This document shows positions 1-8,104 of a stretch of 64,000 nucleotides of DNA, in pieces. Every line of letters starts with the position of its first letter. The stretch's first letter is position 1. This DNA is from Acidaminococcus massiliensis (lineage in GTDB: Bacteria > Bacillota > Negativicutes > Acidaminococcales > Acidaminococcaceae). Under the pieces are notes generated by a model, which had not been told where the DNA came from, did not search any database, and saw only the letters and a program-made list of their open reading frames with translations. Both the position numbers and the translations under genes were made by a program. Where the stretch lies: positions 1,600,311 to 1,664,310 of the forward strand of contig NZ_LT608315.1 of the NCBI RefSeq assembly GCF_900095825.1. The letters run 5' to 3'.

Positions 1-356
1 TCAACGGACAATACAGATCCGAAAATCAGGATGACGACGTATAATTCCAGAAACCCTTGGCTTCCGTTGAATACGGTCATGGTCTTGATGGTGCTTTCCG
101 GAAACAGCTTGAAAGTATTGATGAAGGAAGCTGCCAAGTTGGCAAACAGGATCCCTCCGCCCAGCCAGTCTTTCCAAACCGGGATCTTGTCACCGATCAG
201 GCCGAAGGCCGTGCCTACAATCATGGCGCAGGCAAAGGCCCCCATGATGTTGTTGAGAAGGTATCCCTGACAGGCAATGAATACGGTGATTGCCAGCAAG
301 GCGATGTACATGCGCAAGGGCATGCCCAGTACGGTTGTTTTCCCAGATCCACTCAT
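1..356 (-). CDS. 2-hydroxycarboxylate (CitS/2HCT-type) transporter, N-terminal part
   Basis: The gene runs off the left edge, so only the first 118 codons are present. The start at 356 follows a GGGGGA ribosome site. The translation opens with a short soluble segment, then GMPLRMYIALLAI, a GTAFGLIGDKIPVWKDWLGGG stretch and LYVVILIFGSVLSV. These match the N-terminal helices of the Na+/citrate and malate symporters of the 2HCT family (GMPL..Y, G..FG.IG...P, GG motifs). The protein would be an inner-membrane carrier taking up citrate, malate or a similar hydroxy acid with Na+ or H+. It is divergent from the LysR gene at 574, which is a usual arrangement for a substrate-induced carrier. The substrate cannot be told from this fragment. 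Confidence 0.8.
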   Translation of the reverse strand, partial: MSGSGKTTVLGMPLRMYIALLAITVFIACQGYLLNNIMGAFACAMIVGTAFGLIGDKIPVWKDWLGGGILFANLAASFINTFKLFPESTIKTMTVFNGSQGFLELYVVILIFGSVLSV

Positions 357-529
357 TATGATGATTCCCCCTGTTTCGAAATAAAAACATTCCGGAATGT
401 ATTTGCCAATGCATCGTACGATTTTTTGTGCTTCCATCATAGTATTTTTCAGCAGAGATGTCGATGAGGGGATTTTAATAACTTGTATGCGGCTTTTTTC
501 ATATTCTTTTGTTCTGGCGGTATATAAGG

Positions 530-535
530 TATAAT
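530..535 (+). promoter_or_regulatory. -10 box of the LysR gene at 574
   Basis: A perfect TATAAT lies 39 bases before the ATG at 574. The -35 region (TTTTGT or CTTTTG around 506-512) is weak. Transcription from here would begin near 542, which leaves almost no leader before the alternative ATG at 547 and so favours 574 as the true start. Confidence 0.45.
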
Positions 536-573
536 AAGTAGAAACTATGATGGATGGAGCAGCAGGTGTTGAA

Positions 574-1473
574 ATGATTGACGGAAAATATAGATTCATA
601 TTGACCATTGCCGCCAAGCGAAGCTTTTCAAAAGCGGCTGAGGCCCTGTACATATCACAGTCCCATTTAAGCCATCTGGTGGCTTCCGTGGAAAAAGAAC
701 TGCATATCCGGATCTTTGATCGGAGCAGGAAGCCTCTGTCCCTTACAGAGGATGGACTGATCTACGTGGAATATATGGAAAAGATCCTGGCTTTGGAGAA
801 GGGCCTGAAAGAAGCTTTGCAGAAGGAACCGACCCGCCAGGAAAAAATCATCCATTTGGGAATGGGGCCGGCGCGTACCCCCTTGGTCGCTCCCCTTGTT
901 TTGAAGTATTTCGAAAATCACTTCCCAGATATCAGGATTGAAATCGTCGAAGACAACAGCAATGAAGGACTCCTGAAAAAAGTCTTGGATGGGACATTGC
1001 AGCTGGCCTTCTATACGTCTCCGGATCCGCCTGCAGAAGTGGATCGGGTGGTCCTGTATAAAGAACTGCTTTGGCTGGTCCTTCCGGCAGATCATCTTTT
1101 GGAAACGGACAAAAGGGAAGATACCCTTTATTCTGAGGACCTGAAGAAGTTGGAACAGAATAAGTTCCTGGTGCTGCAGGAATCTTATGGCCTGGGCCAG
1201 TATGCCCGGGAGTTCTTCCGAAAATATGATTTCCACCCGAAAGAAATCTTCACGGTCAAGAACCTGGAATCCCTGCAGAGCTTGGCTGCTTCCGGCATCG
1301 GCATCACCCTTCTTCCTACAACCTGGAAGGAACGCTCTTTTACAGAGATTTCGCCCCAGTATTATAAAATCGGAGAACCTCCTTTTGGCAGAGAAATCTA
1401 TATGATCTATCAGAAATCCCACGAACTGACAGAACCAGAAAAGGTCGTCTGCAGATTATGTTCCCATCATTGA
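574..1473 (+). CDS. LysR-family transcriptional regulator, divergent from 2HCT carrier
   Basis: This is a 299-residue DNA-binding regulator of standard LysR length. The N-terminal winged helix-turn-helix is clear (FILTIAAKRSFSKAAEALYISQSHLSHLVASVEKEL), followed by the LFDRS-type wing (IFDRSRKPLSLTEDG) and a periplasmic-binding-protein-like effector domain from about residue 85. I chose 574 over the ATG at 547 because an AGGTG site precedes it and the -10 box at 530 sits too close to 547. The adjacent divergent 2-hydroxycarboxylate carrier is the likely target, so the effector may be citrate, malate or a related acid (inference). Confidence 0.88.
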   Translation: MIDGKYRFILTIAAKRSFSKAAEALYISQSHLSHLVASVEKELHIRIFDRSRKPLSLTEDGLIYVEYMEKILALEKGLKEALQKEPTRQEKIIHLGMGPARTPLVAPLVLKYFENHFPDIRIEIVEDNSNEGLLKKVLDGTLQLAFYTSPDPPAEVDRVVLYKELLWLVLPADHLLETDKREDTLYSEDLKKLEQNKFLVLQESYGLGQYAREFFRKYDFHPKEIFTVKNLESLQSLAASGIGITLLPTTWKERSFTEISPQYYKIGEPPFGREIYMIYQKSHELTEPEKVVCRLCSHH

Positions 1474-1536
1474 ATAAGAAATCCATTTTCCGAAAGAACC
1501 GCGCCACGGATGATTGACGATGGACAAATGAAAAAC

Positions 1537-1585
1537 CGCCATTGAGAAAGAACGGGAACGTTCCTTCTCAATGGCGTTCTTTTAG
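1537..1585. terminator. Bidirectional hairpin terminator between convergent LysR genes
   Basis: Two 18-base arms (1537-1554 and 1559-1576) pair with one mismatch around a GGAA loop and are followed by TTCTTTTA. The hairpin sits between two converging genes. Confidence 0.85.
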
Positions 1586-1618
1586 CGGAAGCTGTTGGCG
1601 TCCAATTATAATCATTCT

Positions 1619-2587
1619 TTAATGATCTTCTGCAGGGACGTTACGTACAGAAGCAATAAGAGAATTATTCAAATTCTCTTTTACAATTTTAATGAAGGAT
1701 TTTATCAGAGAAGAGTGTCTTTGGTGTTCAGGATAATTAACAGAAATCATCAGTGGCTTAAAATCAGGGAGAGGATGTATGATATGTTCCTTCGAAAAAG
1801 GATAAGTTGAACATTGAATTAAAGTCCTGGGGCAGAGCATAAATCCCATTTGAGAATAACACATACTGAGCATCGTACCTACATCACGTAATTCTAATAT
1901 TTTGGTAATATGTAATTTTTGATCGGAAATATATTGATGACAATATTTACCAACAGTAGTATCAGAAGGCATGATAAGAAAAGGACAGCACTGGATAATA
2001 TCTTTAATAGCTTGGTCATTATAGATACGAAACTGATGACTTGGGCGGTCAGGAAAGTATTGTTCCAAAACCGCAGGATGGATGACCAGCATAAATGGGT
2101 CGTGATAGAGTGGTATACTAATGATATTTTTTAAATTAGCAGGCTGAAATCCTATTGCCACATCAACTTCATGCTTCACTAATTTTACTTCCACTTCCGG
2201 CGTATTTCCCTCAAAAAGTTTAATTTGAACCAGCGGATATTTCTTCTTGAAATCTCTGATAATGGGAGGCAAAAGAAACTGTGCACGAGAATAAGTTGTA
2301 CCAATTGTTATGGTGCCACTTTTCTGTTTCTGCATCTCGAACATGCTTTCTTCCATTTTTCGTTTACAAGATAAGATTTCACTCGCATATGTCTTTAATA
2401 AAATCCCGGCAGAAGTGATTTTTAATGGTGGACCATAAAGGAAAAGCTTAACTCCCAGACTTTTTTCCAATTTATTGATATGTCCACTTAGGGTTTGTTG
2501 TGTAATATGAAGCTCTTTTGCAGTCGTGTTGAAATTCAATCTTTCTGAAAGCAATAAAAAATATTCAAGGTTTAGAAAGCTAATCAT
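1619..2587 (-). CDS. LysR-family transcriptional regulator, divergent from the salvage operon
   Basis: This is a 322-residue LysR protein starting at 2587 after a good AGGAGG site. The N-terminal helix-turn-helix (FLLLSERLNFNTTAKELHITQQTLSGHINKLEKSLGVKLF) and the effector-binding domain (GTITIGTTYSRAQFLLPPIIRDFKKKYP, later VDVAIGFQP) are intact. It is divergent from the gene at 2815, and a long perfect inverted repeat lies in the shared intergenic region. By position it probably controls the methyltransferase/M24/desulfidase/transporter run that begins at 2815. The gene is noticeably AT-rich compared with the LysR gene at 574, which may mean separate ancestry. Confidence 0.88.
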   Translation of the reverse strand: MISFLNLEYFLLLSERLNFNTTAKELHITQQTLSGHINKLEKSLGVKLFLYGPPLKITSAGILLKTYASEILSCKRKMEESMFEMQKQKSGTITIGTTYSRAQFLLPPIIRDFKKKYPLVQIKLFEGNTPEVEVKLVKHEVDVAIGFQPANLKNIISIPLYHDPFMLVIHPAVLEQYFPDRPSHQFRIYNDQAIKDIIQCCPFLIMPSDTTVGKYCHQYISDQKLHITKILELRDVGTMLSMCYSQMGFMLCPRTLIQCSTYPFSKEHIIHPLPDFKPLMISVNYPEHQRHSSLIKSFIKIVKENLNNSLIASVRNVPAEDH

Positions 2588-2670
2588 ATTTGAGCCTCCT
2601 TTTTCCTCATTTAATCCATTATATCATTGAAAGGGATTTTTCTTGAGTAAAATTAGAATAACTCATTCAT

Positions 2671-2714
2671 TTAAAGAGGTATTAACAGGTATAAGCCTGT
2701 TAATACCTCTTTAA
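2671..2714. promoter_or_regulatory. Perfect 19-bp inverted repeat in a divergent promoter region
   Basis: The arm 2671-2689 and its exact complement 2696-2714 flank a six-base TATAAG loop. The element sits about 85 bases upstream of the LysR start at 2587 and 100 bases before the start at 2815. Its arms contain TTAAAGAGG at the outside. It could be an operator for the LysR protein, a regulatory RNA hairpin in the leader, or a terminator that insulates the two directions. No other gene is upstream to be terminated. Confidence 0.7.
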
Positions 2715-2814
2715 ATATCAGTTGGCCTGAAATTTCAGTATTAGATATGATAAATGTGTAAAGAGAATGTAAAAAAACAAGCAGTTGATATACAAGAAAA
2801 GGGGAAATGTAATT

Positions 2815-3816
2815 ATGATGACGAAAAAAGAATTGATTCAGGCGGTTTTAAAGGGAGAAAAGACAGATCATATCCCGTATTCGATGTGGAGCCATGTACC
2901 GGGTGTGGATCGGGATCCTGAGGCAATTGCAGAAGAAACCTATCGTTTTTACAAAGAATACGATGTGGATATCATCAAAACCATGAACAATGGCATGTAC
3001 AGCATCGAAGATTATGGCTGTGAAATCGATTACTCCGATGTCCTGACCGGCGGTGTAGCCAAAATCATTACGACCCCCGTCCACTGTGGGGCGGACTGGC
3101 TGAAAATCCAGGAAATCTCCATTGAAGAAGGGGCGCTGAAACGGGAGCAGACCTATTTGGCCCTGCTGCTGGAAAAATTGAAAGGGGAGGCAGTCCCTGT
3201 TGTATTCACCGCTTTCAGCCCCATCACTACGGCCAATAAACTGTGCGGCAACAAAGTACAGGAATACGTGAAAAACGGGTATGGAAAAGAGGTCCATCAA
3301 GCCCTGGAGGCGATAACGGCGACTACCCGTAAATTGGTCCAACGGGTCATCGAGATGGGGGCCGATGGGATTTTCTTTGCCACCCAATTGTCTTCTTATG
3401 TAAAAAGCGATGAGAAGTTTTACGAGGAATATGGGGCTCCGTATGATAAAGCGGTCCTGGAAACTTCCAAGGGATGGTGCAATGTACTCCACGCCCATGG
3501 GGATGAAATCATGTTCGATCTGCTGAAGGATTACCCGGTCCAGATCTTCAACTACCATGCCTGGCAGAGCCTTCCTTCTGTGGGAGAAGCCCAGGTTTGT
3601 ACCGGTAAGACCCTGATGTGCGGGATTGAACGGATGGATATCACGAACCACAGAAAGAACGAGATCCGCAACGAAATTTATGAATCCATCAAACAGACAG
3701 GTGGACGGCATCTGATCCTAGCACCTGGCTGCGTCATCCGGTATCCGTTGGATAAAGAGATGCTGGCTTATGTGAAAAAAGTAAAGGTGGAGATTGAAAC
3801 GGCCTTACAAGCTTGA
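2815..3816 (+). CDS. Uroporphyrinogen decarboxylase (URO-D) family methyltransferase-like protein
   Basis: The 333-residue protein has the URO-D/MtaA fold signature: N-terminal KKELIQAVLKGEKTDHIPYSMW, a central GADGIFFATQLSS segment, LHAHGDEIM near residue 220 and a C-terminal GGRHLILAPGCVI. Members of this family near transporters and hydrolases are usually corrinoid or thiol methyltransferases rather than haem enzymes. The zinc ligands H-x-C...C of MtaA/MtbA appear here as H-A-H and PGC, so a zinc site is plausible but altered. The ATG at 2815 (or 2818) was chosen because AAAGGGGA precedes it. No corrinoid protein gene is nearby, so the methyl donor is unknown. It heads an operon-like run with the M24 gene 27 bases downstream. 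Confidence 0.75.
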   Translation: MMTKKELIQAVLKGEKTDHIPYSMWSHVPGVDRDPEAIAEETYRFYKEYDVDIIKTMNNGMYSIEDYGCEIDYSDVLTGGVAKIITTPVHCGADWLKIQEISIEEGALKREQTYLALLLEKLKGEAVPVVFTAFSPITTANKLCGNKVQEYVKNGYGKEVHQALEAITATTRKLVQRVIEMGADGIFFATQLSSYVKSDEKFYEEYGAPYDKAVLETSKGWCNVLHAHGDEIMFDLLKDYPVQIFNYHAWQSLPSVGEAQVCTGKTLMCGIERMDITNHRKNEIRNEIYESIKQTGGRHLILAPGCVIRYPLDKEMLAYVKKVKVEIETALQA

Positions 3817-3843
3817 AGAGTTTGCTATAGGGAGGTAAATTAA

Positions 3844-5028
3844 ATGGATGCTGCTGGATTTGTAAAAAATAGAATCGAAAAACTTAAAGAGAAAATGGCA
3901 GAACAAGGTATAGATGCTGTAATCATCGAAAAACCGGAAAATGTTATGTATTACAGCAACTTTAACGAAGTCCTGAATTCGATGCCTGCTTTTGTAATCT
4001 TGACACTGGCCAGTGAACCAGTATTACTAGTTCATTCTTTGAGAGCTGATCATGCAAGAAATGAAGGGGCTGTTTCAAACGTTAAATTATATGGGAAATG
4101 GGGCAACAATGTTCCTGTCGCCATGGATCCCATTGAAGCAATCCGTATATTGCTTGGAAGCTTTAAGGGTACATTGGGTTTAGAAACAGAATACATGAAT
4201 GTTGCAAGATATCAAAAAATAAAGGAAATCGTGAAGCCTAAAGATATTCTTTCAATTTCGAATTTGATCAATATGCAGAAAATCATAAAGGATCAATATG
4301 AAATCCAATGTATTAAAAAATCAGCTGAACTGGTAGATTTAGGAGTGAAAACAACGATTGAATATCTAAGTCAGGGGTATTCAGAAGCAGAAGCCAGTAC
4401 CGAGGGCCAATATGCCATGCGGAAACTGTGGCACAAAAAATTCCGGGACAGCGAGGTCTGCGGCTATGGGACCAGCGAAGGTGGCATGATTGACAGTCTC
4501 CATGTGTGGTGCCTGTCAGGAGGCCACATTGCTTACGGCTGTGACTGCCCCAAACACTATTACCCCAAAGAGGGGGATCTGACTCTTCCCATGGCCTGGG
4601 CCAAGACGGATGGGTACCATGCAGAAAATGAGCGGACCATCATCATCGGCCATTTGGATGGATTCAAACAGCACGCCTACGACAGTATGCTGCGGGCGCG
4701 GGAAGCTGTTTTCAAAATTTTAAAGCCTGGTACCCTGTTCAAAGACCTTTATTTTGCAGCGGCAAAGGTATACAGCGATGCCGGCTTTGAAAAGATTCTT
4801 CCCGGCCGTGTAGGGCATGGGGTGGGTTGTTCTGCCCACGAGTTCCCTTCGCTGGATCCCAAAAATGAAATTCCTTTAGCACCGGGTATGGTCATCACGG
4901 TTGAGCCAGGGCTGATGGATAAATCCTGGGGCGGTGTCCGCCATTCTGATACTGTTCTGATTACCGAGTCCGGCTACGAACGGTTGACCGTATTGGAAAA
5001 TGGAAAGATTGTAGTCAATTTAAAATAA
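3844..5028 (+). CDS. M24 (pita-bread fold) hydrolase, creatinase-like rather than metal peptidase
   Basis: The 394-residue protein has the creatinase/prolidase two-domain layout, with an N-terminal domain to about residue 140 and a catalytic pita-bread domain after it. The start follows GGAGG. The usual five metal ligands (D, D, H, E, E) read M, E, H, E, S: the segment before GYHAENERT lacks the first Asp, ENERT replaces the second, GRVGHGVG and VEPG keep the His and Glu, and GVRHSDT lacks the last Glu. The ERT arrangement resembles creatinase, which works without metal. A C-N hydrolase acting on an N-substituted amino acid is therefore more likely than Xaa-Pro aminopeptidase activity (inference). 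The first about 180 codons are AT-rich and the rest GC-rich. Confidence 0.75.
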   Translation: MDAAGFVKNRIEKLKEKMAEQGIDAVIIEKPENVMYYSNFNEVLNSMPAFVILTLASEPVLLVHSLRADHARNEGAVSNVKLYGKWGNNVPVAMDPIEAIRILLGSFKGTLGLETEYMNVARYQKIKEIVKPKDILSISNLINMQKIIKDQYEIQCIKKSAELVDLGVKTTIEYLSQGYSEAEASTEGQYAMRKLWHKKFRDSEVCGYGTSEGGMIDSLHVWCLSGGHIAYGCDCPKHYYPKEGDLTLPMAWAKTDGYHAENERTIIIGHLDGFKQHAYDSMLRAREAVFKILKPGTLFKDLYFAAAKVYSDAGFEKILPGRVGHGVGCSAHEFPSLDPKNEIPLAPGMVITVEPGLMDKSWGGVRHSDTVLITESGYERLTVLENGKIVVNLK

Positions 5029-5040
5029 AAGGAGAATTTG

Positions 5041-6327
5041 ATGGAACAAAAAATTTATGATACTTATGTTGCCATCCTGGAAAATGAATTAAAAGTAGCC
5101 CTGGGGTGTACGGAACCCATTGCCATTGCTTATGTAGGGGCAAAGGTACGGGAAGTCCTGGGCAAGATGCCGGAGCATATCGATGTATATTGCAGCGGAA
5201 ATATCGTGAAGAATGTCAAAGCTGTGGTGGTTCCCAATTCTGATGGACAGCGGGGCATCGATGTGGCGGCTGCTCTGGGTGTCATCGGCGGGGATGCATC
5301 TCTGGAACTGGCGGTGTTGGAATCTGTCAAACCGGAAGATATCCGGCTCTGCAGGAAATTACTGCAGGAAAATTTCGTTACCACCCATCTGGTGGAAGAT
5401 GTGGCCAATCTGTACGTTGCCATCAAAGCCACGGCAGGCGATGGATCTGCAGAGGTGGAAGTCAAAGAGTACCATTCGAACATCACGAAAATCGTGAAAA
5501 ATGGAGAGGTGATCTTTGCAAAAGAGGAAAAGAATGGCCAGGCAGATTCCAGTGAGCCTGACAAGAATCTGCTGAATGTGAAAGACATCCTGGAATTTGC
5601 GGATGCCGTCAAGATCGATGATGTGAAAGACATCCTGGACCGGCAGATCCAATACAATACGGCCATTGCCCAGGAAGGCATGAAGCATCCCTATGGAGCA
5701 GAAATCGGCCGGACGCTGATGGAGGATTTCGACCACAGCAATGTGAAGCTCCAGGCAAAGGCCTTTGCGGCAGCCGGATCCGATGCCCGGATGAGCGGAT
5801 GCCCGCTGCCTGTGGTCATCAACTCCGGGAGCGGGAACCAGGGAATCACCGTATCCCTTCCCGTGATTGTTTATGGCCGTTATTACCATTTGCCCCAGGA
5901 AAAGATCTACCGGGCCCTTTGTGTCAGCAACCTGATTTCCATCCACCAGAAACGGTTCATCGGAAGTCTGTCCGCCTATTGCGGTGCCACCAGTGCAGGC
6001 TGCGGCAGCGGTGCCGGCATCGCCTATATGATGGGGATGTCTTACGATGAAATCTGTGATGTGATCACCAACAGCATCGCTACCATCGGGGGGATGGTCT
6101 GTGATGGGGCCAAATCTTCCTGTGCAGCGAAAATCGCGGCTTCTGTAGAAGCGGCACTGGTGGCCGTCCACATGGCCAAGAAGCACAGAGCCTTCAAAGA
6201 TGGGGAAGGCCTGGTGAAGGGAAATATCGAGGAAACCATTGCTGCCATCGGGGATATGGGCCGGGTCGGCATGAAAGCAACCGATGTAGAAATCCTGAAC
6301 CTGATGCTGGGTAACGTGAAAGTTTAA
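5041..6327 (+). CDS. L-cysteine desulfidase / UPF0597 (YhaM-CdsB) family protein
   Basis: This 428-residue protein matches the serine dehydratase alpha-like UPF0597 family, known for [4Fe-4S]-dependent L-cysteine desulfidases that give sulfide, ammonia and pyruvate. The visible signatures are ALGCTEPIAIAYVGAKVRE near the N-terminus, NSGSGNQGITVSLPV, GCGSGAGIAYMMG and CDGAKSSCAAKIA, which supply the conserved cysteines for the cluster. The ATG at 5041 is preceded by AAGGAG; a TTG three bases earlier is less likely. It is cytoplasmic and probably co-transcribed with the M24 gene 12 bases upstream. A copy of its 3' end lies at 8032-8088. Substrate identity (cysteine, serine or another beta-substituted amino acid) is not settled by sequence. 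Confidence 0.82.
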   Translation: MEQKIYDTYVAILENELKVALGCTEPIAIAYVGAKVREVLGKMPEHIDVYCSGNIVKNVKAVVVPNSDGQRGIDVAAALGVIGGDASLELAVLESVKPEDIRLCRKLLQENFVTTHLVEDVANLYVAIKATAGDGSAEVEVKEYHSNITKIVKNGEVIFAKEEKNGQADSSEPDKNLLNVKDILEFADAVKIDDVKDILDRQIQYNTAIAQEGMKHPYGAEIGRTLMEDFDHSNVKLQAKAFAAAGSDARMSGCPLPVVINSGSGNQGITVSLPVIVYGRYYHLPQEKIYRALCVSNLISIHQKRFIGSLSAYCGATSAGCGSGAGIAYMMGMSYDEICDVITNSIATIGGMVCDGAKSSCAAKIAASVEAALVAVHMAKKHRAFKDGEGLVKGNIEETIAAIGDMGRVGMKATDVEILNLMLGNVKV

Positions 6328-6357
6328 TGTAAAACAACCTTTGGGAGGGATTTAAAA

Positions 6358-7893
6358 ATGGAGATGGAAACTAAAAAATCCAAATCTGAAGGCCTAATGC
6401 ATATGATTGAAATAGCAGGGAATAAGATACCGGATCCGTTGGTGTTTTTCTTGATTTTAATTGTTGCCTGCTTAGTTGGTTCTTTTATCATGTCTTATTT
6501 TGGAATTTCTGATATTAATCCAGCAACTGGCAAAACCGTAAAAGCCTATAATCTTTTGTCAAAAGACGGATTTATTAGGATGTTGATCAGTGTCATCAGT
6601 AATTTCCAAGGATTTACTGTCATGTGCATGACTTTGACTTGTATGTTTGGAATGTGCGTGGCGGATCAATCCAGATTCTTTGAGAGTATCATGAAACACG
6701 TTATTCTCTCATCTAAAGGATCAGACAAAAAAATAATAATGATTTTTTGCTTGATTAGCGCACTGGCAGATATTACAAATGGTGGGGGATTTGTGATTAT
6801 GCCATTATTAGGCGGTATCGTATGGGGGAATATGGGACGGAATCCCATTGCCGGCATGCTCTGTGGGTATGGAACTATCGCTGGTGCTTTTTGTGCAAAT
6901 TTTATGTTGGGTACAACGGATATTGTATGCGCGGGATTTACACAAAATGCAGCACGAGTAATTGATCCCTCTTACGTGGCTGCTGCTTCAATGGGATGGT
7001 ACTACCAAAGTGTGGCAGCTATTTTATTGACTTTGACATCCTATTTTGTAACGACACGTTATGTTGAGCCAAGATTAGGGAAATATCAAGGTGAATATGT
7101 TGCCCGTCAAGAGGAAAAACTTCCCAATGAAGGAAAAGCACTGAAATTTGCAGTGATTGCATTATTCATCTATGTTATTTTGATTGTCATCAATGCGGTT
7201 CCTGCTGGAGGGATTTTACGTGATCCTAAAACTGGAGAATTGGTATCTGGCAAATCACCATTTATGCAGAGCCTGGTATTTATGATTTCTATGTTTTTCT
7301 TTATTCCTGGTTTGGTATTCGGTAAAGTCACGGGAACTATTCCTAACATTAAGAAATTAATCAAAGTACTGAATAGTGGTATCGCAGCTATGAGCGGATT
7401 TATCGTCCTGTCTTTTGTAATGGCTCAATTCATGAAGTATTTTGCCTGGTCCAATATGGGAACAATCATAGCCATTAAAGGGGCAAAGGGATTAGCAGCT
7501 TCAGGTCTTCCCTTTATTGGGATTTGCGTAGTATTTATCTTGTTTTGTGGTGTGCTGAATTTGTTTATGGGAAGTGCATCGGCAAAATATGGCTTGATTG
7601 CTCCGGTATTCGTACCAATGTTCATGTTGATGGGCTATGATCCTTCAGTTGCACAAATGTGCTACAGAATTGGCGATGCTATAACAAATCCTATTACTCC
7701 GACATTTGCTTATATTGCAATGCTTATGGAAGCGGTAAAGAAATATGATCCCAAAATGGGCTTTGGCTCTTTAATTGCTGGATTAATGCCATATACGATT
7801 TCATTTACCATTGTTATGATTGGTGAGTTTGTTATTTGGCTTTTGCTTGGCATGCCATTAGGCCCTGGTGGAAGTATCTTTTTTGGTGGTTAA
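6358..7893 (+). CDS. AbgT-family transporter (p-aminobenzoyl-glutamate type)
   Basis: The 511-residue polytopic membrane protein starts after GGGAGG. It opens with MIEIAGNKIPDPLVFFLILIV, the characteristic AbgT start, and continues with a DGFIRMLISVISNFQGF segment, an ITNGGGFVIMPLLGGIVWGN motif and a C-terminal DAITNPITPTFAYIAMLMEAVKKYDPKMGFGSLIAGLMPY block. AbgT proteins import p-aminobenzoyl-glutamate, and some relatives export sulfonamides. Import is the more sensible reading here, beside peptidases that release glutamate from conjugates (a CPG2-like M20 enzyme is at 39262). It is AT-rich, unlike the GC-rich genes on both sides, which suggests it was brought in separately. Confidence 0.85.
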   Translation: MEMETKKSKSEGLMHMIEIAGNKIPDPLVFFLILIVACLVGSFIMSYFGISDINPATGKTVKAYNLLSKDGFIRMLISVISNFQGFTVMCMTLTCMFGMCVADQSRFFESIMKHVILSSKGSDKKIIMIFCLISALADITNGGGFVIMPLLGGIVWGNMGRNPIAGMLCGYGTIAGAFCANFMLGTTDIVCAGFTQNAARVIDPSYVAAASMGWYYQSVAAILLTLTSYFVTTRYVEPRLGKYQGEYVARQEEKLPNEGKALKFAVIALFIYVILIVINAVPAGGILRDPKTGELVSGKSPFMQSLVFMISMFFFIPGLVFGKVTGTIPNIKKLIKVLNSGIAAMSGFIVLSFVMAQFMKYFAWSNMGTIIAIKGAKGLAASGLPFIGICVVFILFCGVLNLFMGSASAKYGLIAPVFVPMFMLMGYDPSVAQMCYRIGDAITNPITPTFAYIAMLMEAVKKYDPKMGFGSLIAGLMPYTISFTIVMIGEFVIWLLLGMPLGPGGSIFFGG

Positions 7894-8031
7894 AAGGTAG
7901 CTGAGATGAAAACTGGAAGAGTACTTAGTAGGATTTATCTAAAACAACTGGGAGGACCCTCTGTAAAGAAAAATAAGAAACCAATAGATTATATAGAAAC
8001 TATGTAGTAAAAATTCAAGCAGCACGTTGAA

Positions 8032-8088
8032 GCAGATGTAGAAATCCTGAACTTGATGCTGGACAAAAAGAAAGTGCAGCAGTCGTAA
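8032..8088 (+). pseudogene. 3'-end remnant of the cysteine desulfidase-family gene
   Basis: Eighteen codons ending in TAA read ADVEILNLMLDKKKVQQS. They closely match the last codons of the gene ending at 6327 (TDVEILNLMLGNVKV), including long identical DNA runs (gatgtagaaatcctgaac). No start or upstream coding survives; 7894-8031 shows nothing else recognisable. It implies that a desulfidase copy once lay directly before gltS. Confidence 0.8.
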
Positions 8089-8104
8089 AAAAGGGGGAGT
8101 AAAA

